NCBI GenBank assembly: GCA_019186985.1
Contig: JABARQ010000003.1
Coordinates: forward strand, 62,001 to 126,000
Length of the DNA: 64,000 nucleotides
Reading direction: 5' to 3'
Source: Prosthecobacter sp.
GTDB taxonomy: Bacteria; Verrucomicrobiota; Verrucomicrobiia; Verrucomicrobiales; Verrucomicrobiaceae
A program made the position numbers and the translations under genes. The notes beneath the pieces were generated by a model. The model ran no database searches. It saw only the letters and a list, made by a program, of their open reading frames with translations, and had not been told where the DNA came from. Positions 15,001 to 23,673 of this stretch are shown here, piece by piece; the first letter of the stretch is position 1; each line of letters opens with the position of its first letter.

Positions 15001-15429
15001 GGCGCGCGCAGCGTGCCGCCCGGAGAGGGCCTGCTGCTTCATGCCCGCAGCACCCCGGTCATGCTCACCTTCACCGGCGCCCTGCGCACGGGTCGCTTCA
15101 AGCTGCCGCTCAAGGCGGGAGCCCAGCTCATCGGCAGCGGTTATCCGATGGATCACAGCCCGCTCAGCCTCGGGCTTTCGGAAGCCAACGGCTTCACCGC
15201 CGGAACTGATTCCGCCAGCGCCGACCGCCTGCGCCTCTGGCTGGGGGATGCGACCGAGGGCGGCTCCAGCTACCGCAGTCTCTTCTTCCTGCGAACCGCC
15301 GAAGGCACGGCCTGGGTGGATGAAGCCGATCCTTCGCTGCTGGATGTGACGCGCGCCTTGCTGATCCAGCCCGGCCAGGCCTGGTTCATCCTTCCCAGGG
15401 CCGCGCACCCGGACTATCAGGAACCGTGA
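1..15429 (+). CDS. Giant modular surface protein (putative-Ig and SdrD-B-like repeats), 5' end outside window
   Basis: The frame is open from base 1, so the N-terminus and any signal peptide lie upstream; over 5,140 residues are visible. Domains in order: about seven putative-Ig (He_PIG-type) repeats of ~89 residues to about base 1790; an SdrD-B-like repeat; a non-repeat beta-rich insert at about 2233-2840; three more SdrD-B-like repeats; a second insert at about 4200-4910; two SdrD-B-like repeats; eight more Ig repeats at about 5790-7890; two SdrD-B-like repeats; a propeller-like segment with GPDG motifs at about 8785-9740; nine further SdrD-B-like repeats; and a unique C-terminal region from about 14090 containing the Asp-rich motif [13 protein letters not shown]. 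SdrD-B-like units open with motifs such as [13 protein letters not shown], whose Asp/Asn pattern suggests calcium binding. Each Ig repeat carries a Cys near NNC and another at its CP start, which fits disulfides in an exported protein. Likely an adhesin or cell-surface stalk. The architecture is clear; the biological role is inferred. Confidence 0.9.
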   Translation, partial: VYTAQSLTASGGTAPYTWSVFSGSLPTGMTLSSAGSLSGTPGASPGSYSFTVQARDVNNCTTTRAYTLTVSCPVITLSSTTFADATQFAAYTPVTVGASGGSAPYTFAVSAGALPTGMSLSSAGMVSGTPTAVPGAYAFTLRATDSNNCSATRAFSVVVGCPVISITPAAPAAATQYAAYSQALAASGGNGGYVWSVSAGSLPAGLGLGTGGVISGTPTAAPGSYGFTARVIDAEGCAATRSYSLAVNCPAISISPATLPAATATTAYSQALGAAGGTAAYTWSLQSGTLPAGITLSSAGSLAGSTSQVGGFNFTVLVTDANGCTATRSYTLSVSCPSLVISPSSLPDAVTATAYSQTLSATGGVGAITWSLVGGSLPTGVSLSPAGVISGTPSGAPGGYSFTVRARDTNNCEVTRSYLLNLLCPVVSVTTSSLGNGTTGAAYSTTLAVSGGTTPHSWSIASGALPGGLSLSSAGVISGVPTAAGTFNFTVQVKDAYNCSATRALSLTTVCPTLTLAPASLASGYRGVAYSQTLAAGGGTAPYTYAVTSGVLPAGLSLSTAGVISGVPTATGTATVTLRATDANGCQVSADRSITINGLGVGDLVWNDLDQDGVFDAGETGVSGVVLQLYRTTNTVVGDGDDALQGTATTDSGGLYGFSGLVPGNYFVRIATPPASHPYSSGVIVTTDNGVQGDNNGSQPAGKGTTITSPVIALAVGREPGDIVGGGDTDSSIDFALRAVPAPGTPLLEYDMNTASSGLPAPPSYQNPCIVNAAKIQLEEDLNGLTDVSEPAYSGPIKGGSLSRRVREWDDVFDVSYNAARTSLTQLRDSLWVRFDMDPTSTGNIGNLLMDVRRVNSTSPVSGKAYLTWKEGAGYHTAVTSTFTFSAETAWYSQNLNWASFIGGATALPTGGQLAGKSFLLEIYLWGGDSTGYIDFDNIVLEGSATCDPPTLSVGDFVWSDLNCNGIKNPREPGLPGLKVDLYRAGADGLANTADDTFHATTETDANGYYLFSGLAAGQYFVKIPTPSSAWPVASPAVSLDNGVDNDSNGLQPGGSGTAVSSPVINLALNSEPGAAGGGNKEMSVDFGFCAAMSIGNLVWSDDNNNGLVDGGEGGVPGAVLELYSTVDSSINSGDDVLVASCTTDATGAYSFNGLPIGRYYIKLTPPISHPRRSSTFSSSDNGVDNDSNGASQASRGEPVYSMVVTLASLTEPGSLLAPFGGNSEYTVDFGLRPVFVSVGNLVFKDGNSNNRYDSGEGVGGVRVDLMNESGVFVRSTTTSTSSTNRGSYIFTSVVPGRYYVRIPPSEFASGMALANTLSITPSSPVNDALDDNQPDGDSGVDNASPSTNGISSPLLTLYEGEQPTNSTGESGFRYGLDDGADDNGNMTVDFGFRSTGPSETGCYHLAFGDTSRDGTLLEKSAEWTPAQAYDFNYAANIAYIDSFDLTYDAPTKRLLLDARFNQIGAAKVDALWMLVSTGGNPADGNHAVIYVDGFSRGSPQLSIYRYDAALGHQSWQTAANLMLSTAAGGPNSADVLQNKVTESGADVRFQFVIDVNRVNTASNWTAMGVNAATWEGLLMAGTSGIVLRTVDLDSAPVYDAAGALTSFPYTPGAATQGTFETDAAGVFTIATEPCSSSPWVSIGNLVWSDTNNNGLKDGSELGVSGATLRLFDPGADGAVGGSGASADVQVGSSLVTSGSGAYSFTNLVPGKYYIRVTPPAAFAASGGVAVTLDSRVDNDNNGSQPGGPGSDLFSPVIDLAVGAEPDAAADGDGSSGDATVDFGLWSGFTVGDLVWNDVNNNGLKDSTETGVSGVIVELVNPGADGAVGGTGGNIDTVLQSSTTNSTGAYSFRAYTTGAHYVRITPTASLSLASSVVVTSDNGVNNDSNGSQPGGAGTAVNSMVFNLAPGSEPGGTGTTNSETTIDFGLRGCPTITISPTSLPVVTVGAAYSQTITAAGGNSPYFWDVPSGSLPAGLTLSSTGLLSGTTTAATGNYSFTARVTDTSGCQVSRTYTLTVACPVLAITPASLPAGTQAAAYSQTLTASGGTTPYVWTLASGGLPSGITLSGTGVLSGTPTVPGTYSFTARATDARACSVDRAYSLSIACPTVTVTPASLSAATIGTAYTSVTFSASGATAPYTWSYAGTLPAGMSLTGGGVLSGTPGGAPGSYAITVTATSAHGCTGSRALTLTVNCGTLSITPASLPASTQNVAYTAQTLSASGGTGPYVWSIASGALPTGVSLSSGGVVSGTPTAVPGTYSVTVRATDAYSCASTRAYSFVVNCPPVAITTISLADAVQYSGYSATLAASDGVTPYAWSLTSGTLPTGLNLSSGGVLSGTPTQLGTFALTFRVADANGCAATRTLSLTVACPVISLTPTTLPSAANNAPYSQQLAAAGGTSPYVFTRTSGTIPTGMTLSSQGLLFGSPSSGPGNYNFTVQATDASGSCSGSLSYTLTVTCPTITLSPSTLSNGTVGSAYSVGLSSSAGTAPYTYSLTTGSLPTGLSLSPSGLISGTPTTATTASFTVQSTDAFNCSGTRSYTLTTVCPAITISPTTLAEAIYNMPYSTSFSASGGTGPYAWSVVAGTPPSGITLSSAGVLAGTSTAFGTATFSVRATDAYGCSATVAVSLTVKGLSIGDLVYDDANYNGIHDAGEAGVKDIVVQLWDPGADNAVGGTGPNADVQIGADRTTGALGQFSFTNLLPGFYYVRVIPPADLPVPGGSPVNADNGVDNDNNAALQPGGPGTVIYGPVVELAVAAEPVADDGDNDTDHTIDFGLYRGMSMGTAAQPGYVWQDTNDNGLRNAGEPGIDGVRVELWQAGTDTRIGGTDDVLVSFTTTADGGKYGFTHLPPGRYYLRLPVPPASHPLSSSGSVLLDSQVKDDDNGHQVNSGSIYSPVVQLVSGTEASDGGYNENTIDFGLLAVTPSIYLSATQDDGIQIYAPSGKYSGNLRHPFGASHNQGDGNPFDVPYNLELGPDGNWYVAHFGDGNLYRITPDGVQTSGILDKSAVTLNELQTFAIGPDGSFYVVDHQAGRVVRFQGPLGASPGQPMGAAPYTFISQAGIQDIGFGPDGNLYAVVQTTSTRDVRRFNASTGALMNVIVTDAQLAAVVSGGQPAPVISGIDIIGATLYGMNRSDGEVFRMDITTPESPGAPQIVATLGSVGQGEVDTRDIEFNPHDGLLYITGYNWTRTVIGGTYSHGALLKVDPAGAPNGTVSLFEAPVPTPPGPNNEIWSGPRDIALGRAGPAFADTVSVGSMVWNDVNGNGVHDAGENGIPGVRVELWRDADGNAANGAEALVGWTFTNARGAYYFSGQAAGVYQLKVPLSNFGDGQALAGSGFSSAVTVDSDNQVDGDDNGIQAGGARTETVSPLITLAPGLEPSGNGAAGVESGAAGDLDDFSHGVFATDDGGDMTVDFGFVEPGVMGIGNLVFEDMNGNRRYDSGEGMDGVAVELYFWGQVPGVNQPVATTTTAGGGRYLFSGLWQGQYFVHLPASQFLATGNLRGLFSLEGVQAGDDNVGEDSVDTMSPHTSGISTTRIILTRDSAPTNDSTETGLDATADDGDDANIDLTVDIGLFRPVSLGNMVFLDNNSNGRADAGEGVDGITLQLFASTQDPKTDLPLASTTSAGGGRYLFNFLRPGNYLVHIPKAMFAVDAPLHRRVSVDEGLAGDDDAGEDGRNDSIPEADGVTSYVITLFPGACPTDESGETGTDHLSDNENDAAVDLTVDFGFQSPVGIGNLVFGDINGNGFADEGEGVDGVTVHLYRAGQTPGVNEPLFTRVTSDGGRYFFSFLAEGSYFVHLPASQFRPGAALAGLVSMTGAQAADADDDSGEDGIDDESPSLNGIRSRDVDLAINAEPTTSETGLYGTDDDADDDNHNLTIDFGFVATNSNAVGVGNLVFLDLNANGHYDAGEGVDGVTVQLFLATDDPQADPPLRSTTSADEGVYFFSGLDAGQYRVHIPASQFAAGGPLHGWNSMLGQGLDDGVDDNSDENGSDTDPVLNGVSSVEITLASDAEPVNSTGEFGRDAFMDDADDNNSDLTVDFGFYRPVAVGNLVFIDSNYNGRADAGEGVSGIEVMLFHDGDEALPDGARAVATTDSSGRFLFSDLAPGGYFLHIPWYMFVDGAPLYHHASVADVQAGDDHLGEDGIDDGRPDIYGIRTALFTLTPGSCPVGTAEGGLGGDSDDLSDAAVDLTRDFGFVPRVQIGNVVFRDANADGVFDPNVETGFDGIPLQLWSNSAGATSPLATTTTANGGQYAFSIAPGSYHIRIPASAFAAGGAAANFIAAPSTPNTSGFRVDDDLGQDGYVDGGSVTAGGIRTAAFTVLPGLAPDETNGETGFLFFDDDSFDLDSDLTIDIGLAPKPLLAGNLVFADVNGDSRFTAGTDLGVPGVQVNLYALGSVPGADMPAASAYTDFQGVYSLRAPAPGSYFVHVPGTEFMAGRPLASALPSAGFGSDDGSDDAVNEDTLAAADPTGTGVYSIVFDLDYGTEPAGAQEGGFMGGSDDSMDADVDLTIDLGFTGVGSQANLGIGNLVFVDADGNGRYDAGEGKPGVWMLLYRDSDLPGQATPYRSTHTDASGRYVFTNLPAGDYTVHVAADNFKPNMPSPGQPNQTGSGNAPLYGLVSVSGSQSGVADDNLGEDGVDASDPMLVGISSATISLQAGAAPAGAAEAGFDTAYDNGFDSSYDLTVDFGFVVPSGAPLAQRERNLAAPSAGQEPTPATFATWQAAHAGAPGADNDSDGAANLLEYAVDSLPESGASQPLVSLAADPATGRIDALFIRPSGGRADVRYVLAAKAGLRDTAWATLAIVPSVTQNNDGTETVRYADVASDPVFAGSQTGVVRLEARLDANLDGTAEATASSVPQAWMRRFITERMTLSMPLLKPALFTGTAASTAGSKVTLPVPVTLPSGTGCYLEVHSTGDRFEIDAEASSGAEVSLVGDKSPSASQVFSIRAHWTVAELMQDSFSLDDRVMFLDESGASFKTSTLTADGWTGDFTGARSVPPGEGLLLHARSTPVMLTFTGALRTGRFKLPLKAGAQLIGSGYPMDHSPLSLGLSEANGFTAGTDSASADRLRLWLGDATEGGSSYRSLFFLRTAEGTAWVDEADPSLLDVTRALLIQPGQAWFILPRAAHPDYQEP

Positions 15430-16451
15430 TCCGGACGGAGCCGACGAAGACGATCAATCCCGCCATCCAGGGGCTGCGGGGTGCCGCAGCCCTGGCGGTG
15501 ATGCTGGTGCATGTGCACTTCATGGCCCTGAACGGCGGCCTGACGAAGCTGTCCGGTCCTGCCTGGATCGAGGACCTCGGGCCTTATGCGGTGATGCTGT
15601 TTTTCTGCATCAGCGGTTATCTCATCACCTCCACCCTTTCACGTCACGGCGACGTCCGCCGCTTTGCCGTCAACCGTGTGGCGCGCATCTATCCGGTCTT
15701 CGGGCTGCTGCACCTGGTCATGTTCACGGCGGGGCCGTTCATGAACTATGAATGGATGGGCGCGCTTCGTGGCGATCCGCTGGCCTGGGCGGGGCATTTT
15801 GTTTCCAACCTGCTCTTTCTTCCCGGAATCTTTGACCTGCCGATCGCCCAGAAAAACACCTGGTCGCTGAGCTATGAGGCGTGGTTTTACCTGGTTGCCG
15901 GCCTTCTGTCTGCAGGACTGCGCCGACGCTGGACGCTGCCTGGGATGATCTTGTCCGGCCTGGCGCTCCTGATGATCTCCGTGGTGGCCTGGCGGGAGGT
16001 GAAGGTTGTCTTCTTCGCCGTCGGGGCGCTGGTCTGGTGGGGGCGGCGGCGCGGGCTGCTGAATGCTCCACCTCTTGCCGGCATCCTGGGCGTTCTGGGC
16101 TGCGTGGGCGGCTTCTCGCTTTACTGCCACGGGCATTACCTGCTTTCGGCGGCTGCAGCCCTGGTCTTCTTCGCCGGCCTGGCGACGAACTGCGGCTTCC
16201 TGGCCCGGGTTCTGTCAACGCCACCCCTGCTCTGGCTTGGGAAGGTCAGCTACAGCCTCTATCTCCTGCATCCCTTCGTGCTCGACGTGCTGAGGCGTCT
16301 GTGTGTGAAGATGGCCACCCATTTTCCAGGCGTTCCCTCCCTGGCCGTCTTCTGGGGCGCGGGCATCATCGCGGTCCTGCTGGCCTCCGCCGCCTGCCAT
16401 GCGCTGGTGGAGGTGCGCTTGACACGCTTTTGCTTCCCGAGGCGCGGCTGA
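15426..16451 (+). CDS. Acyltransferase 3 family membrane protein (OafA/YrhL-like)
   Basis: This is a 341-residue polytopic membrane protein of the family that moves acyl groups onto extracytoplasmic sugars. The N-terminal family signature [15 protein letters not shown] contains the conserved Arg-Gly and His, and is followed by about ten hydrophobic segments, including [14 protein letters not shown] and a late [17 protein letters not shown] segment typical of the family. The start is a GTG whose last two bases lie in the TGA stop of the giant surface protein (GTGA), so translation is probably coupled. That pairing suggests it acylates glycans on the surface protein or on the envelope that displays it, but the acceptor cannot be read from sequence. 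It ends 12 bp from a convergent gene. Confidence 0.88.
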   Translation: MIRTEPTKTINPAIQGLRGAAALAVMLVHVHFMALNGGLTKLSGPAWIEDLGPYAVMLFFCISGYLITSTLSRHGDVRRFAVNRVARIYPVFGLLHLVMFTAGPFMNYEWMGALRGDPLAWAGHFVSNLLFLPGIFDLPIAQKNTWSLSYEAWFYLVAGLLSAGLRRRWTLPGMILSGLALLMISVVAWREVKVVFFAVGALVWWGRRRGLLNAPPLAGILGVLGCVGGFSLYCHGHYLLSAAAALVFFAGLATNCGFLARVLSTPPLLWLGKVSYSLYLLHPFVLDVLRRLCVKMATHFPGVPSLAVFWGAGIIAVLLASAACHALVEVRLTRFCFPRRG

Positions 16452-16463
16452 GGCCGTCGATGC

Positions 16464-16985
16464 TCAGGCCTTTTTGACGCGCTTGTGCGTGATGGTTCCC
16501 TGCAGGGTGGTCTCGCCTTGCTCGCCGGTGAAGGTGACCTTGGTGATGATGACGTCCCTGCTGTCGTCGGCAAAGCTGTCCTGGACGGCGATGCTGCTGC
16601 CGCCGTTGCCGGTGATGGCCTTGAGCTCAAGGGTGGATGTCACGTCGGACAGGCTGCCTTCAAACCGGATCGGCTGGCCGTCCCCGCCCGCCAGGATGGC
16701 CTCGTAGCTGTCCGTGGCCGGATTGCGCGTGAACGTCCAGGTGAACTTCTGCGTGTCGCCGTTCACGGTGCGAGTGCCTTCGATGGAAAAGCTGTCCTCG
16801 GCGTCGGCCTGCCCCTTCCAGCTTTCCTGGATGCTGACGGTGTTGTTTTCATTCCCCTTCAGCTCCCCCTCGGCGTTCCATTCGCCGACCAGGTGCTTGA
16901 AGAAGCCGTGCGTGGACAGGTCCAGGGCGCTGACGGGCTGGCAGCACAGCAGCGCCAGGAGGAGGGGCAGGGCGGTCTTTGTCAT
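16464..16985 (-). CDS. Small secreted beta-rich protein (DUF1579-like), function unknown
   Basis: A 173-residue protein. The chosen start, MTKTALPLLLALLCCQPVSA, gives a good Sec signal peptide, whereas the longer in-frame extension is Arg/Pro-rich and looks non-coding. The mature part has alternating polar beta-strand patterns, with FFKHLVGEWNAEGE near its N-terminus and repeated segments such as ESWKGQ, FEGSLSD and TTLQGTITHKR. That layout resembles lipocalin-like DUF1579 proteins, which often begin with a hxxLxGxW motif. No catalytic residues can be named. It is convergent with the acyltransferase and separated by only 32 bp from the next minus-strand gene, so it may be the last gene of that transcript. 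Confidence 0.7.
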   Translation of the reverse strand: MTKTALPLLLALLCCQPVSALDLSTHGFFKHLVGEWNAEGELKGNENNTVSIQESWKGQADAEDSFSIEGTRTVNGDTQKFTWTFTRNPATDSYEAILAGGDGQPIRFEGSLSDVTSTLELKAITGNGGSSIAVQDSFADDSRDVIITKVTFTGEQGETTLQGTITHKRVKKA

Positions 16986-17017
16986 GCGGGCAGCCTGCCA
17001 TGAAACCGGCTCCCTGC

Positions 17018-17836
17018 TCAAGCCTGAAGTTGAGCCGCTGCATTGCCACGTCGGACGGCCTGGAGCGCGGCTTCTCCCAGGACGGACTCCTGAAGCTTCA
17101 GGGCCGCCGACTCCCAGTAGAAGAAGGGCGCATGGCTGCCGAAGCAAAGTTTGTCAGGCGGCCACAGGTCCAGCAGGTTCTCGACGCCGCCGACCCCCTC
17201 GACCATCGCGATGTCGACCCAGGTTCCGGGGCAGCCGCGCAGCGCGGTGTTGATCATGGATGCGTTCGCATTCAGCACCATCACGCGGGCCTCCGGCCTC
17301 GGCTTCATGATGCTTGCCAGCGGCTTCAGGTCCACGGGCGGCAGCTGCATGAGCGGTGTCTGGGTGCGCGGGTCCTCAAGCTGGGCCACGATCTGCACAA
17401 GCATCTTTTGTTCGGTCGCCGCCTCCAGGACGCGGGTGAAGGGCGCGTCCGCCAGCGTGTAGCCATGATGGTTGGGGTGCAGCCTCAGGATGCGCATGCC
17501 ATGCTGGTCGGCGCAGCGCTTCAGGTCGTCCTCCCAGGCGGGCAGGGCCGGGTTCACGCTGCCCGCAGGACGCAGCCTTGGCACGGCCGCGCAGCGCCTG
17601 GCCAGCCGCGCGTTCACCTGGGCGAGGTCGCGGTGCAGCAGGGCTTCAAAGCTGCCGGCCCAGGCTTCGTCCACGCCTCGCGCCGCCAGGAAGTCGTTGT
17701 CGATCTCCGGCAGCATCCGGTGAGGATGGGGGCCCAGGTGGATGTTGCAGTCGATCAGCCCGCTGCGCGTCTCCGCCGCAGGCAGGGAGGCTGCGGCCAT
17801 GGCCGCCGTTTGAATCATGAAGTGTCGCCGGTTCAT
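17018..17836 (-). CDS. Tat-exported amidohydrolase-fold protein with degenerate metal site
   Basis: A 272-residue protein beginning MNRRHFMIQTAAMAAAS, a twin-arginine-type leader, so probably exported to the periplasm. It follows the amidohydrolase TIM-barrel order but the usual metal ligands are altered: the HxH motif after strand 1 reads CNIHLG, the GHxG region reads LNANASMI, and the terminal GSD reads CFGSHAPFFYW. It may therefore use a different metal arrangement or be non-catalytic. Its ATG overlaps the stop of the upstream intact amidohydrolase by four bases (ATGA), so the two are co-translated and could act together or on the same substrate. Family placement is fairly secure; enzymatic activity is doubtful. 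Confidence 0.78.
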   Translation of the reverse strand: MNRRHFMIQTAAMAAASLPAAETRSGLIDCNIHLGPHPHRMLPEIDNDFLAARGVDEAWAGSFEALLHRDLAQVNARLARRCAAVPRLRPAGSVNPALPAWEDDLKRCADQHGMRILRLHPNHHGYTLADAPFTRVLEAATEQKMLVQIVAQLEDPRTQTPLMQLPPVDLKPLASIMKPRPEARVMVLNANASMINTALRGCPGTWVDIAMVEGVGGVENLLDLWPPDKLCFGSHAPFFYWESAALKLQESVLGEAALQAVRRGNAAAQLQA

Positions 17837-18618
17837 GCCTGGATTCCTTTCGCCTTGAGGATGGGCAGCATCAGGCTGCGCAGGTTGTGGCAGAAGATCT
17901 TCTCCTTGTCAGCCTCGCTGACCTGCGCGCCGTGGACCTTGGCGAGCTGGCTGGCAAAGCTGCGCCCGCCGCTGTCGCTGCCGTAGATGACCCGCCCGGC
18001 CCCCAGCTCGCGCACGGCCATTTCTGTGATGCCCCAGGTCGGGTCGCTGCCGGCGAGGTCGGCATACAGGTTCTTCTGGTCGCGGATGGCGCGGATGCCC
18101 TGCTCCCAGGAGCCGCCGGTGTGGCCGCAGATGATCGGCACCCGGGGAAAGCGGCGGGCCAGTTCCACCAGGTCGTCCGGGGTGGATTCGCCGGCATAGT
18201 TGCCGTTGGTCTTGAACCAGGTGTGCTGGAAGATCACCGCCTTCAGCTCGGCGGCCCGCTGGATGATGGGGTCGATCTGCGGATCATTGCAGCGCTTCGC
18301 CACCCACAGCTTCACGCCGACCATGGGGCCTCTGGCAACGCAGCGCTCAAGCTCGGCCAGGCTGCGTTCGACATGCCTGGCGCTGAGATACACGAAGCCG
18401 AAGGCGCGGTCGGAATGCTTTGCCAGCGCGCGCAGGACGTCGTCGTTCTGCCGGGTCAGGTCGTCCGGTGTGGGATCCTGCACCCACTTCATGCCCATGT
18501 AGACGCAGAGCCGTTCGATGCCGACACGGTCGGCGTAACGGAGCAGGCTGCCCAGCCGTTCCTCCGGTGTCAGTCCGGCCACTCCGCTCAGGTGGCAATG
18601 CAGGTCCCAGATGCGCAT
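17833..18618 (-). CDS. Amidohydrolase family metal-dependent hydrolase (amidohydrolase_2 type)
   Basis: A 261-residue cytoplasmic TIM-barrel hydrolase. Ligand motifs are intact: HCH in IWDLHCHLSG near residue 6, His in VIFQHTWF, His in IICGHTGGSWEQG, and Asp in VIYGSDSGGRSF. These match the amidohydrolase_2 (ACMSD/dihydroxybenzoate decarboxylase-like) group, whose members hydrolyse or decarboxylate small carboxylic or cyclic substrates. The start is preceded by AAGGTGG, one of the few Shine-Dalgarno-like leaders in the window. It lies 120 bp after the FAD oxidoreductase gene and is coupled to the Tat-exported homologue downstream. The substrate is unknown; the context suggests sugar-acid or lactone catabolism. 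Confidence 0.85.
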   Translation of the reverse strand: MRIWDLHCHLSGVAGLTPEERLGSLLRYADRVGIERLCVYMGMKWVQDPTPDDLTRQNDDVLRALAKHSDRAFGFVYLSARHVERSLAELERCVARGPMVGVKLWVAKRCNDPQIDPIIQRAAELKAVIFQHTWFKTNGNYAGESTPDDLVELARRFPRVPIICGHTGGSWEQGIRAIRDQKNLYADLAGSDPTWGITEMAVRELGAGRVIYGSDSGGRSFASQLAKVHGAQVSEADKEKIFCHNLRSLMLPILKAKGIQA

Positions 18619-18738
18619 GCCACCTTAACGCACCTGCGCCGGGGCTTCCGTCAGCCCGGTCATCGATCCACGAAAAAAAACGGGACGGACTTCGCCGCGC
18701 TTGCAGAACCTGGGGCATTCAAAGCCGCGAGCATCATG

Positions 18739-20565
18739 TCATCCATACGCCCTCACCTCGACGATGCGTGCATGGTCGATGCCATTGGTGCCGGTGAAGT
18801 TAAGGCGCAGCCGGGTGACGGATTCAACCGGACCAAAGACGTGCCTGCGCAGGCGCTGGTGATTCTGGGTGACGTCTGCCAGGGTGCGCCAGCCATCGGC
18901 GGTCTCGATACTGATCTCGTAATCACGAACCGTCTCGGGCTGCGGACGGCCCCAGTGCATTTTTTGCGTGTAACCGTCGGCCTGTGACAGAGTGAGGAGC
19001 CGGTGCAGGCCGGTGTCGAAGACCAGGATGACTTCGCGGAGTGAAACGGGCCTGTCCCAATGAATTTCAAGCGTGGCGGGAAGCTCGCGGCTCATCCAGC
19101 GATGCAGGCCAGGCTGCTGACGTTCTGCCGGCAGCTTTGTGACGATGCGCGTGATGCCGCTGCGTACGCTCTCGGGGGCGTTCACCGAAGATGAGGAGGT
19201 GATCCTGGAGGCGCTGCGCACCAGATCCTGCGGGTCTTCATTGCTGCGGCCGATCAGGTGGCAGTCGTTGCGCAGAAGCTGCTGCTGAATGGCGTGGATG
19301 AGTCCGGCGTCGTCGGCGATGTCGGCGGGCGGGACACCCTGTCTCAAGGCAAGCGCCGCGGCGGTGCCGACGCCTTGACCGACGACGGCGCAGGTGGCCA
19401 TGACGCGGGTGGAGGCAAAGGCGATGTGGGTGGCGGAAAGGTTGCGTCCGGCGAACATCAGGTTGCGCGGTCCGGCGGAGACGCAGCAGCGCAGCGGTAT
19501 GTCGTAGATGAACGGCAGCTCGTGCTGGGTGCAGGGCGGTTCGTCCGGGGCGTCAACACCCTCGGGCGGGTGCGTGTCGATGGGCCAGCCGCCGTAGGCG
19601 ATGGCATCGGGGAAGGGGCGTGATGCGAGCAGGTCGCCCTCAGTGAGGATGTGCTGGCCGACGAAGCGGCGGCTTTCACGCTTGCCTGGCAAAAAGCCGA
19701 TCCACTCCAGCGCCCAGTGTGAGGCGTCGATGCCCGAGCGGTTCTTGACGAAGTCCCAGACGCCCAGCGTGATGGCGAGCAGTTCATCACGAATCTTTTC
19801 GTTGTCCTTCAGCGTGTCGAGGCATCCGCCCCATTCGATCCACCAGTAGCCGTATTCGAGGCCGAGGTCGAAGCCGCTCTGCCCGTAGGGCCGCAGCTTG
19901 AAGTCGTCCTCGCTGAAGCGTCGTGCCCATGGCGGCGCCTCGAAGGGCATCGGGTGTTCGTGCTTCCGTGCCTGGAACATGATCGACGAACCGAGCGTCC
20001 TGGCATCCGCCTCGTCCTGCGCGAGGAATTCGCCAAACTGTGCCTTGCCCTCACGCCCGCGCATGAACGGCGCGCCGGCTTCGGCGCCAAGGCGTCCGTC
20101 GCCTGTGCAGTCGACGAAGGTCTTCGCCCGGAGGATGAAGGCATCCTCCGTGGACGGCCTTTCAGCGCGCACCTCGCGGATGAGCCCGTCTTCCAGCTCG
20201 GCGCTGACGACAGTGGTGTTTAAAAGCAGTGTCAGATTCGGTTCCCGCCGGCACTTGTCGTAAAGCAGCAGGTCCATGAGGGCGGGCGAGCGTTGAGGAT
20301 TGTTCACGGCCAGGTCCAGCCGCAGTTCCTCGATGATGCCGCCCTCGCGCAGTTCGTCCTGCAGTTCCTGCCCGCCTCCGAGGCCGGTGGCGCCGACGAT
20401 GTGCATGCGCACCTCGCTGCTGGCGTTGCCGCCGAGGACGCTGCGGTCCTGGCAGAGGATCACACGGGCTCCAAGCCTTGCCGCCGCGAGCGCACAACAC
20501 ACGCCCGAGATCCCTCCTCCTGCCACCAGCAGGTCCGTTTCAAGCGTGTGCACGGTCGCGGGCAT
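18739..20565 (-). CDS. FAD-dependent oxidoreductase with C-terminal F5/8-like domain
   Basis: A 608-residue protein. The N-terminus holds the dinucleotide-binding motif LLVAGGGISGVCCALAAARLG and then VLGGNASSEVRMH, typical of the FAD_oxidored family found in polysaccharide and sugar catabolic loci of PVC bacteria. A second FAD-associated motif, AKTFVDCTGDGRLG, is near residue 150, and the family C-terminal motif MFAGRNLSATHIAF near 370. Residues ~500-608 form a beta-sandwich-like region (RYxxxGxx pattern, ending RLRLNFTGTNGIDHARIVEV) resembling an F5/8-type carbohydrate-binding domain. No clear signal peptide. It starts 12 bp after the aldolase gene, so the two are almost certainly co-transcribed. 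Substrate unknown. Confidence 0.85.
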   Translation of the reverse strand: MPATVHTLETDLLVAGGGISGVCCALAAARLGARVILCQDRSVLGGNASSEVRMHIVGATGLGGGQELQDELREGGIIEELRLDLAVNNPQRSPALMDLLLYDKCRREPNLTLLLNTTVVSAELEDGLIREVRAERPSTEDAFILRAKTFVDCTGDGRLGAEAGAPFMRGREGKAQFGEFLAQDEADARTLGSSIMFQARKHEHPMPFEAPPWARRFSEDDFKLRPYGQSGFDLGLEYGYWWIEWGGCLDTLKDNEKIRDELLAITLGVWDFVKNRSGIDASHWALEWIGFLPGKRESRRFVGQHILTEGDLLASRPFPDAIAYGGWPIDTHPPEGVDAPDEPPCTQHELPFIYDIPLRCCVSAGPRNLMFAGRNLSATHIAFASTRVMATCAVVGQGVGTAAALALRQGVPPADIADDAGLIHAIQQQLLRNDCHLIGRSNEDPQDLVRSASRITSSSSVNAPESVRSGITRIVTKLPAERQQPGLHRWMSRELPATLEIHWDRPVSLREVILVFDTGLHRLLTLSQADGYTQKMHWGRPQPETVRDYEISIETADGWRTLADVTQNHQRLRRHVFGPVESVTRLRLNFTGTNGIDHARIVEVRAYG

Positions 20566-20577
20566 GAGGCGGCGTGA

Positions 20578-21339
20578 TCAGAATTCCACCGCTGACCTTG
20601 CCGACTTCATGCCGCTGGAGACGCAGCGGAAGTCGCTGATGACGTTGAAGAAGCGGAAGCCCATGGCGTGATACCTTTTCACCTGCTCCGGCGCGCAGGG
20701 GATGGCCGCGACCTTGCCGTGGCGCTGGCAGGCGGCCACGACCTTCTCCAGGATGGCCAGCACCTCAGGATCATCGGTCCTGCCGAACTTGCCCAGGCCG
20801 AGCGTGAGGTCCGCAGGTCCGACAAACAGCACGTCCACGCCTGGAATCGACGCGATCTCGTCGATGTGCGGCACGACCTCGGGCTCCTCGATCTGCACGG
20901 CGAGGAAGTTTTCATCATTCGCCTTCGCGAGATAGTCGGCAGGCGGGATGCGGCCGAAGTCCGCCTCCGCATGAATGCCGTCATAGCCGCGCGCCCCGAG
21001 CGGCGGGAACTTCATCGCCCGCACCACCTCGCGAGCCTCGTCGGGATGCCTGACGCGCGGAAGCATGATGCCGCGGGCGCCAGCCTCGATGAGATGCAGC
21101 ACATCCGTATAATTGGATGGGCGCAGCCGGATGAGGGCGTCCGCGCCGCCGAGGCGGCAGCCCTGGATGAGCGAGCAGGTCATCACGGCGTCCACGCGCT
21201 TGTGCTCCAGGCAGATCCACACGGCGTCGTAGCCTGAGGAGGCGATCAGCTCGACCAACTCCGGGTCGGTGTAGCAGGACTTGGCCGTGACGACAACCTG
21301 GCCGGAACGGATCTTTTGTAGAACGACGGAGGACTGCAT
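20578..21339 (-). CDS. HpcH/HpaI aldolase/citrate lyase family protein
   Basis: A 253-residue class II aldolase-type TIM barrel related to 2-keto-3-deoxy sugar-acid aldolases (HpaI, GarL, RhmA). Visible motifs: the substrate-binding Arg in ALIRLRPSN, the glycine-rich loop EAGARGIMLPRV, the metal-binding Glu in FLAVQIEEPEVV, and the metal-binding Asp region VDVLFVGPADLTLGLG. Such enzymes cleave 2-keto-3-deoxy acids to pyruvate plus an aldehyde. It is followed by the FAD oxidoreductase and amidohydrolases in the same direction, consistent with a sugar-acid breakdown operon. The exact substrate cannot be told from sequence. No obvious Shine-Dalgarno precedes the ATG. Confidence 0.88.
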   Translation of the reverse strand: MQSSVVLQKIRSGQVVVTAKSCYTDPELVELIASSGYDAVWICLEHKRVDAVMTCSLIQGCRLGGADALIRLRPSNYTDVLHLIEAGARGIMLPRVRHPDEAREVVRAMKFPPLGARGYDGIHAEADFGRIPPADYLAKANDENFLAVQIEEPEVVPHIDEIASIPGVDVLFVGPADLTLGLGKFGRTDDPEVLAILEKVVAACQRHGKVAAIPCAPEQVKRYHAMGFRFFNVISDFRCVSSGMKSARSAVEF

Positions 21340-21500
21340 GGGGTTCAGATTTCGCTTAACTTAGGAATCACAAAGGGAGCGCGATATTTGCTGATGCTGA
21401 TGTCGGCTGGTCACCCCGGCATCATCTTCGGCAGGATGACCGCCGCGGCGGCCATGAGCGAGTCTTCAAAAAACCGCCGGAGGGTGGGGGGAGCATGGTG

Positions 21501-22553
21501 TTATTCGGTCAGGTTCAGTTCCGCCATGTACACCGCGGTGATGGTCTTGCCGGTCGCGTCCTTCTCGTGGCTGGAATACCAGGAGATGAGGCCCTTGGTG
21601 GGTGAGAGCTCGACGAACCCGGGATAGGAGTTGTCGCCGCCGCTGGGGAGTTCGGCGAATTCGTGGAGCTGTTCGCCAATCAGCCAGCAGAGGGAGGTTC
21701 TGGCTCCGTTTTCCTTCGTGGTGTGCCTGCCGCCGACGAGGGTGTGCCCACCCCATTTCGTCACGAGAGGGCCGCCGATGGCGCGGTCGAACTGCCGACG
21801 GCTCCAGTCGGCGTAGGGCGGCTTGGAACGGATCAGGAAGGCTTCCTTGCCGCCGCCATGGCGGCCGATGGCGACCAGGCTGCCATCCGTCTCGAAGAGG
21901 AAGGCGGTTTCATCACCGGCGGTTTCATTGAAGTAGGCATGCTTTTTCCAAACCAGGCCGTCATCGCTTTCAAGCATGAGGGACTGGACGCGGCTGCCTT
22001 CGCCCCTCGGGCCGATGTCATAACCTGGCTTGCGCCGGCCGCAGAGGTAGGCCTTTCCGTCAAAGGCGGCGGCACGCCAGATGTACAGGCCGAAGGTGCC
22101 CTCGAGCATCGTGGGCTCGCTCCAGCTCGTGCCGTCGTCGGAGAACACCGCGAAGCCGAGCATCTTGTTCATGTCATAATCCTTGGGCTCGATCTTGCCC
22201 GGGCCGCTCCACCAGGTGCCTGTGTAGACGAACAGGCGATCCCTGAAGACCAGGAAGTGAGGGTCACGGGTGTCGCGGTCCTGGATGCTGAAGCGGTGGA
22301 CCTGCTTCCAGGTGGCTCCATCATCCGTGCTGTGCATGATGATGGAGGAGGCGGTGTTGAAAACCATGTGGCCGTCCGGACAGCTGCGGAAGCAGAGGTA
22401 GAGGCTGCCCTTGAACCGGACGAGATCGGTGAAGGCGTTGTGCTCGCCGTTATGAAAAGCTCGGCGGATGTTCGTGACCGTGACCGCAGGAGGTGTCGCC
22501 GCGAGTGCCGACTGCAAAAGGATCAATGACGAAAGAAGGAGCAATGTGCGCAT
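21501..22553 (-). CDS. Secreted sialidase-fold (BNR/Asp-box) protein
   Basis: A 350-residue protein with the Sec signal peptide MRTLLLLSSLILLQSALA. The mature part shows the beta-propeller pattern of sialidase-superfamily proteins: Asp-box-like motifs SSIIMHSTDDGATWKQVH and AVFSDDGTSWSEP, with regularly spaced strands such as GKAYLCGRRKPGYD. These proteins hydrolyse or bind glycosides; many in this phylum have lost the classical sialidase catalytic residues, so the call is kept at fold level. It lies between the Gfo/Idh/MocA gene and the aldolase, all minus strand, with about 160 bp to the aldolase start and a hairpin just upstream. Confidence 0.8.
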   Translation of the reverse strand: MRTLLLLSSLILLQSALAATPPAVTVTNIRRAFHNGEHNAFTDLVRFKGSLYLCFRSCPDGHMVFNTASSIIMHSTDDGATWKQVHRFSIQDRDTRDPHFLVFRDRLFVYTGTWWSGPGKIEPKDYDMNKMLGFAVFSDDGTSWSEPTMLEGTFGLYIWRAAAFDGKAYLCGRRKPGYDIGPRGEGSRVQSLMLESDDGLVWKKHAYFNETAGDETAFLFETDGSLVAIGRHGGGKEAFLIRSKPPYADWSRRQFDRAIGGPLVTKWGGHTLVGGRHTTKENGARTSLCWLIGEQLHEFAELPSGGDNSYPGFVELSPTKGLISWYSSHEKDATGKTITAVYMAELNLTE

Positions 22554-22569
22554 GGAATTAAAAAGTAGT

Positions 22570-22587
22570 CATGGGCTTCAGCCCGTG
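22570..22587 (-). terminator. Candidate intrinsic terminator or REP-like hairpin
   Basis: On the minus strand CACGGGC, TGAA, GCCCATG form a 7-bp stem with one mismatch, followed five bases later by TTTTT. It lies after the Gfo/Idh/MocA gene and directly before the sialidase-fold start. It could partly terminate the upstream transcript, or be a dispersed palindrome. Confidence 0.45.
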
Positions 22588-22637
22588 ATGGTCTGGAAAA
22601 ATGATTCGATGAAAGAGGGGCAAGGCTTGGGTTGCGG

Positions 22638-23636
22638 CTACTTCAAAAGCTTCGCGGCCTCCGCCCTGGCTTTGGCGAGCACTCCGGCCAGTTCAACGGG
22701 CCTGCCGCCCAGACGCAGGCTTTCGTCCGCAGCTTCCATGAAGGTGAAGATCTCGATCGTCTCCTCCGCGCTTACCGGCGCCTGGCCGGTGCGGAAGAAC
22801 CTGCCAATCTGGCGGCACAGGCCCTCGTAGCTCACCGCCTTTGCCGCCTGTCCGACGGCCTTGCTGCCGTAGGCCACCGCGCCGAAGTCGGCCTTGCCCT
22901 TCACGATGCCACGATACGCGCCCACGCGTCCACCCTTCCACACGCCGGTGGCCACGTCATGATTGCCTGCCTTCACCCTGGACACGGTCTCGCAGCCGGT
23001 GCCCATGAGCGTGTAAAGCGCCTCGATGCCGTGAATGCCGTAGAAGAAATAGTCCGGCGTGCCCTCCTGGTAGGAGCAGGGTCCCCAGGTCTGGGCGCCC
23101 AGCAGCTCACCCAGATCCTTGTTGTTCCTGAGCGCCACCATCTCCGCACCAAAGCGCGATGACGAGCTGCTGAAGAACGGCACGCCATGCTTCTTCGCCA
23201 GTTCGACGATGGCAATCGCCTCCGCCAGCGAGGCCGCGAGAGGCTTGTCGATGAAGACCGGCTTGCCCGCCTTGAAGATTTCACGCGCCTCCTGGAGATG
23301 GATGCGGCCGTCCACGCTCTCCAGCAGCACGACATCGACCTTTGCCAGCAGTTCGGGGATGGTCGGCACGATCTCCACGCCCATCTCACGAAGCTGCTGG
23401 GTGAACTTCTCCTTGCGGTCCCGGCTCGCAGGCATGTCGGTGCCGCCGGTGTATCCGGTGGTCACCCTGATGCCCGCCAGATCGCCCTCGGTCTCGCCTT
23501 TGTTGAAGAGCTTGGTAAACGCGGGCACGTGGGAGGTGTCGAGGCCGACGATGCCGGCGCGGAGCTGCCTGAGGCCGTCCTGGGCGGCTGCGGCTCCGGC
23601 TGTCAGCAGGAAGAGGATGAATGCCTTGGTGCTCAT
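22638..23636 (-). CDS. Secreted Gfo/Idh/MocA family oxidoreductase
   Basis: A 332-residue protein. The chosen ATG gives MSTKAFILFLLTAGAAAAQ, a clear signal peptide; the longer frame adds 22 residues that would bury it. The Rossmann start is LRAGIVGLDTSHVPAFTKLF; VDVVLLESVDGRIHLQEA and GKPVFIDKPLAASLAEA follow, the latter being the EKP-type motif with Asp in place of Glu (IDKP). These are the hallmarks of NAD(P)-dependent sugar dehydrogenases of this family; exported members are frequent in Verrucomicrobiota and Planctomycetota. It begins 37 bp after the ceramidase remnant, suggesting the two were once in one operon. Substrate unknown. Confidence 0.87.
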   Translation of the reverse strand: MSTKAFILFLLTAGAAAAQDGLRQLRAGIVGLDTSHVPAFTKLFNKGETEGDLAGIRVTTGYTGGTDMPASRDRKEKFTQQLREMGVEIVPTIPELLAKVDVVLLESVDGRIHLQEAREIFKAGKPVFIDKPLAASLAEAIAIVELAKKHGVPFFSSSSSRFGAEMVALRNNKDLGELLGAQTWGPCSYQEGTPDYFFYGIHGIEALYTLMGTGCETVSRVKAGNHDVATGVWKGGRVGAYRGIVKGKADFGAVAYGSKAVGQAAKAVSYEGLCRQIGRFFRTGQAPVSAEETIEIFTFMEAADESLRLGGRPVELAGVLAKARAEAAKLLK

Positions 23637-23673
23637 GATGAACCTATCAAAAGCTGTTAGGTCGCCGGTTTGA

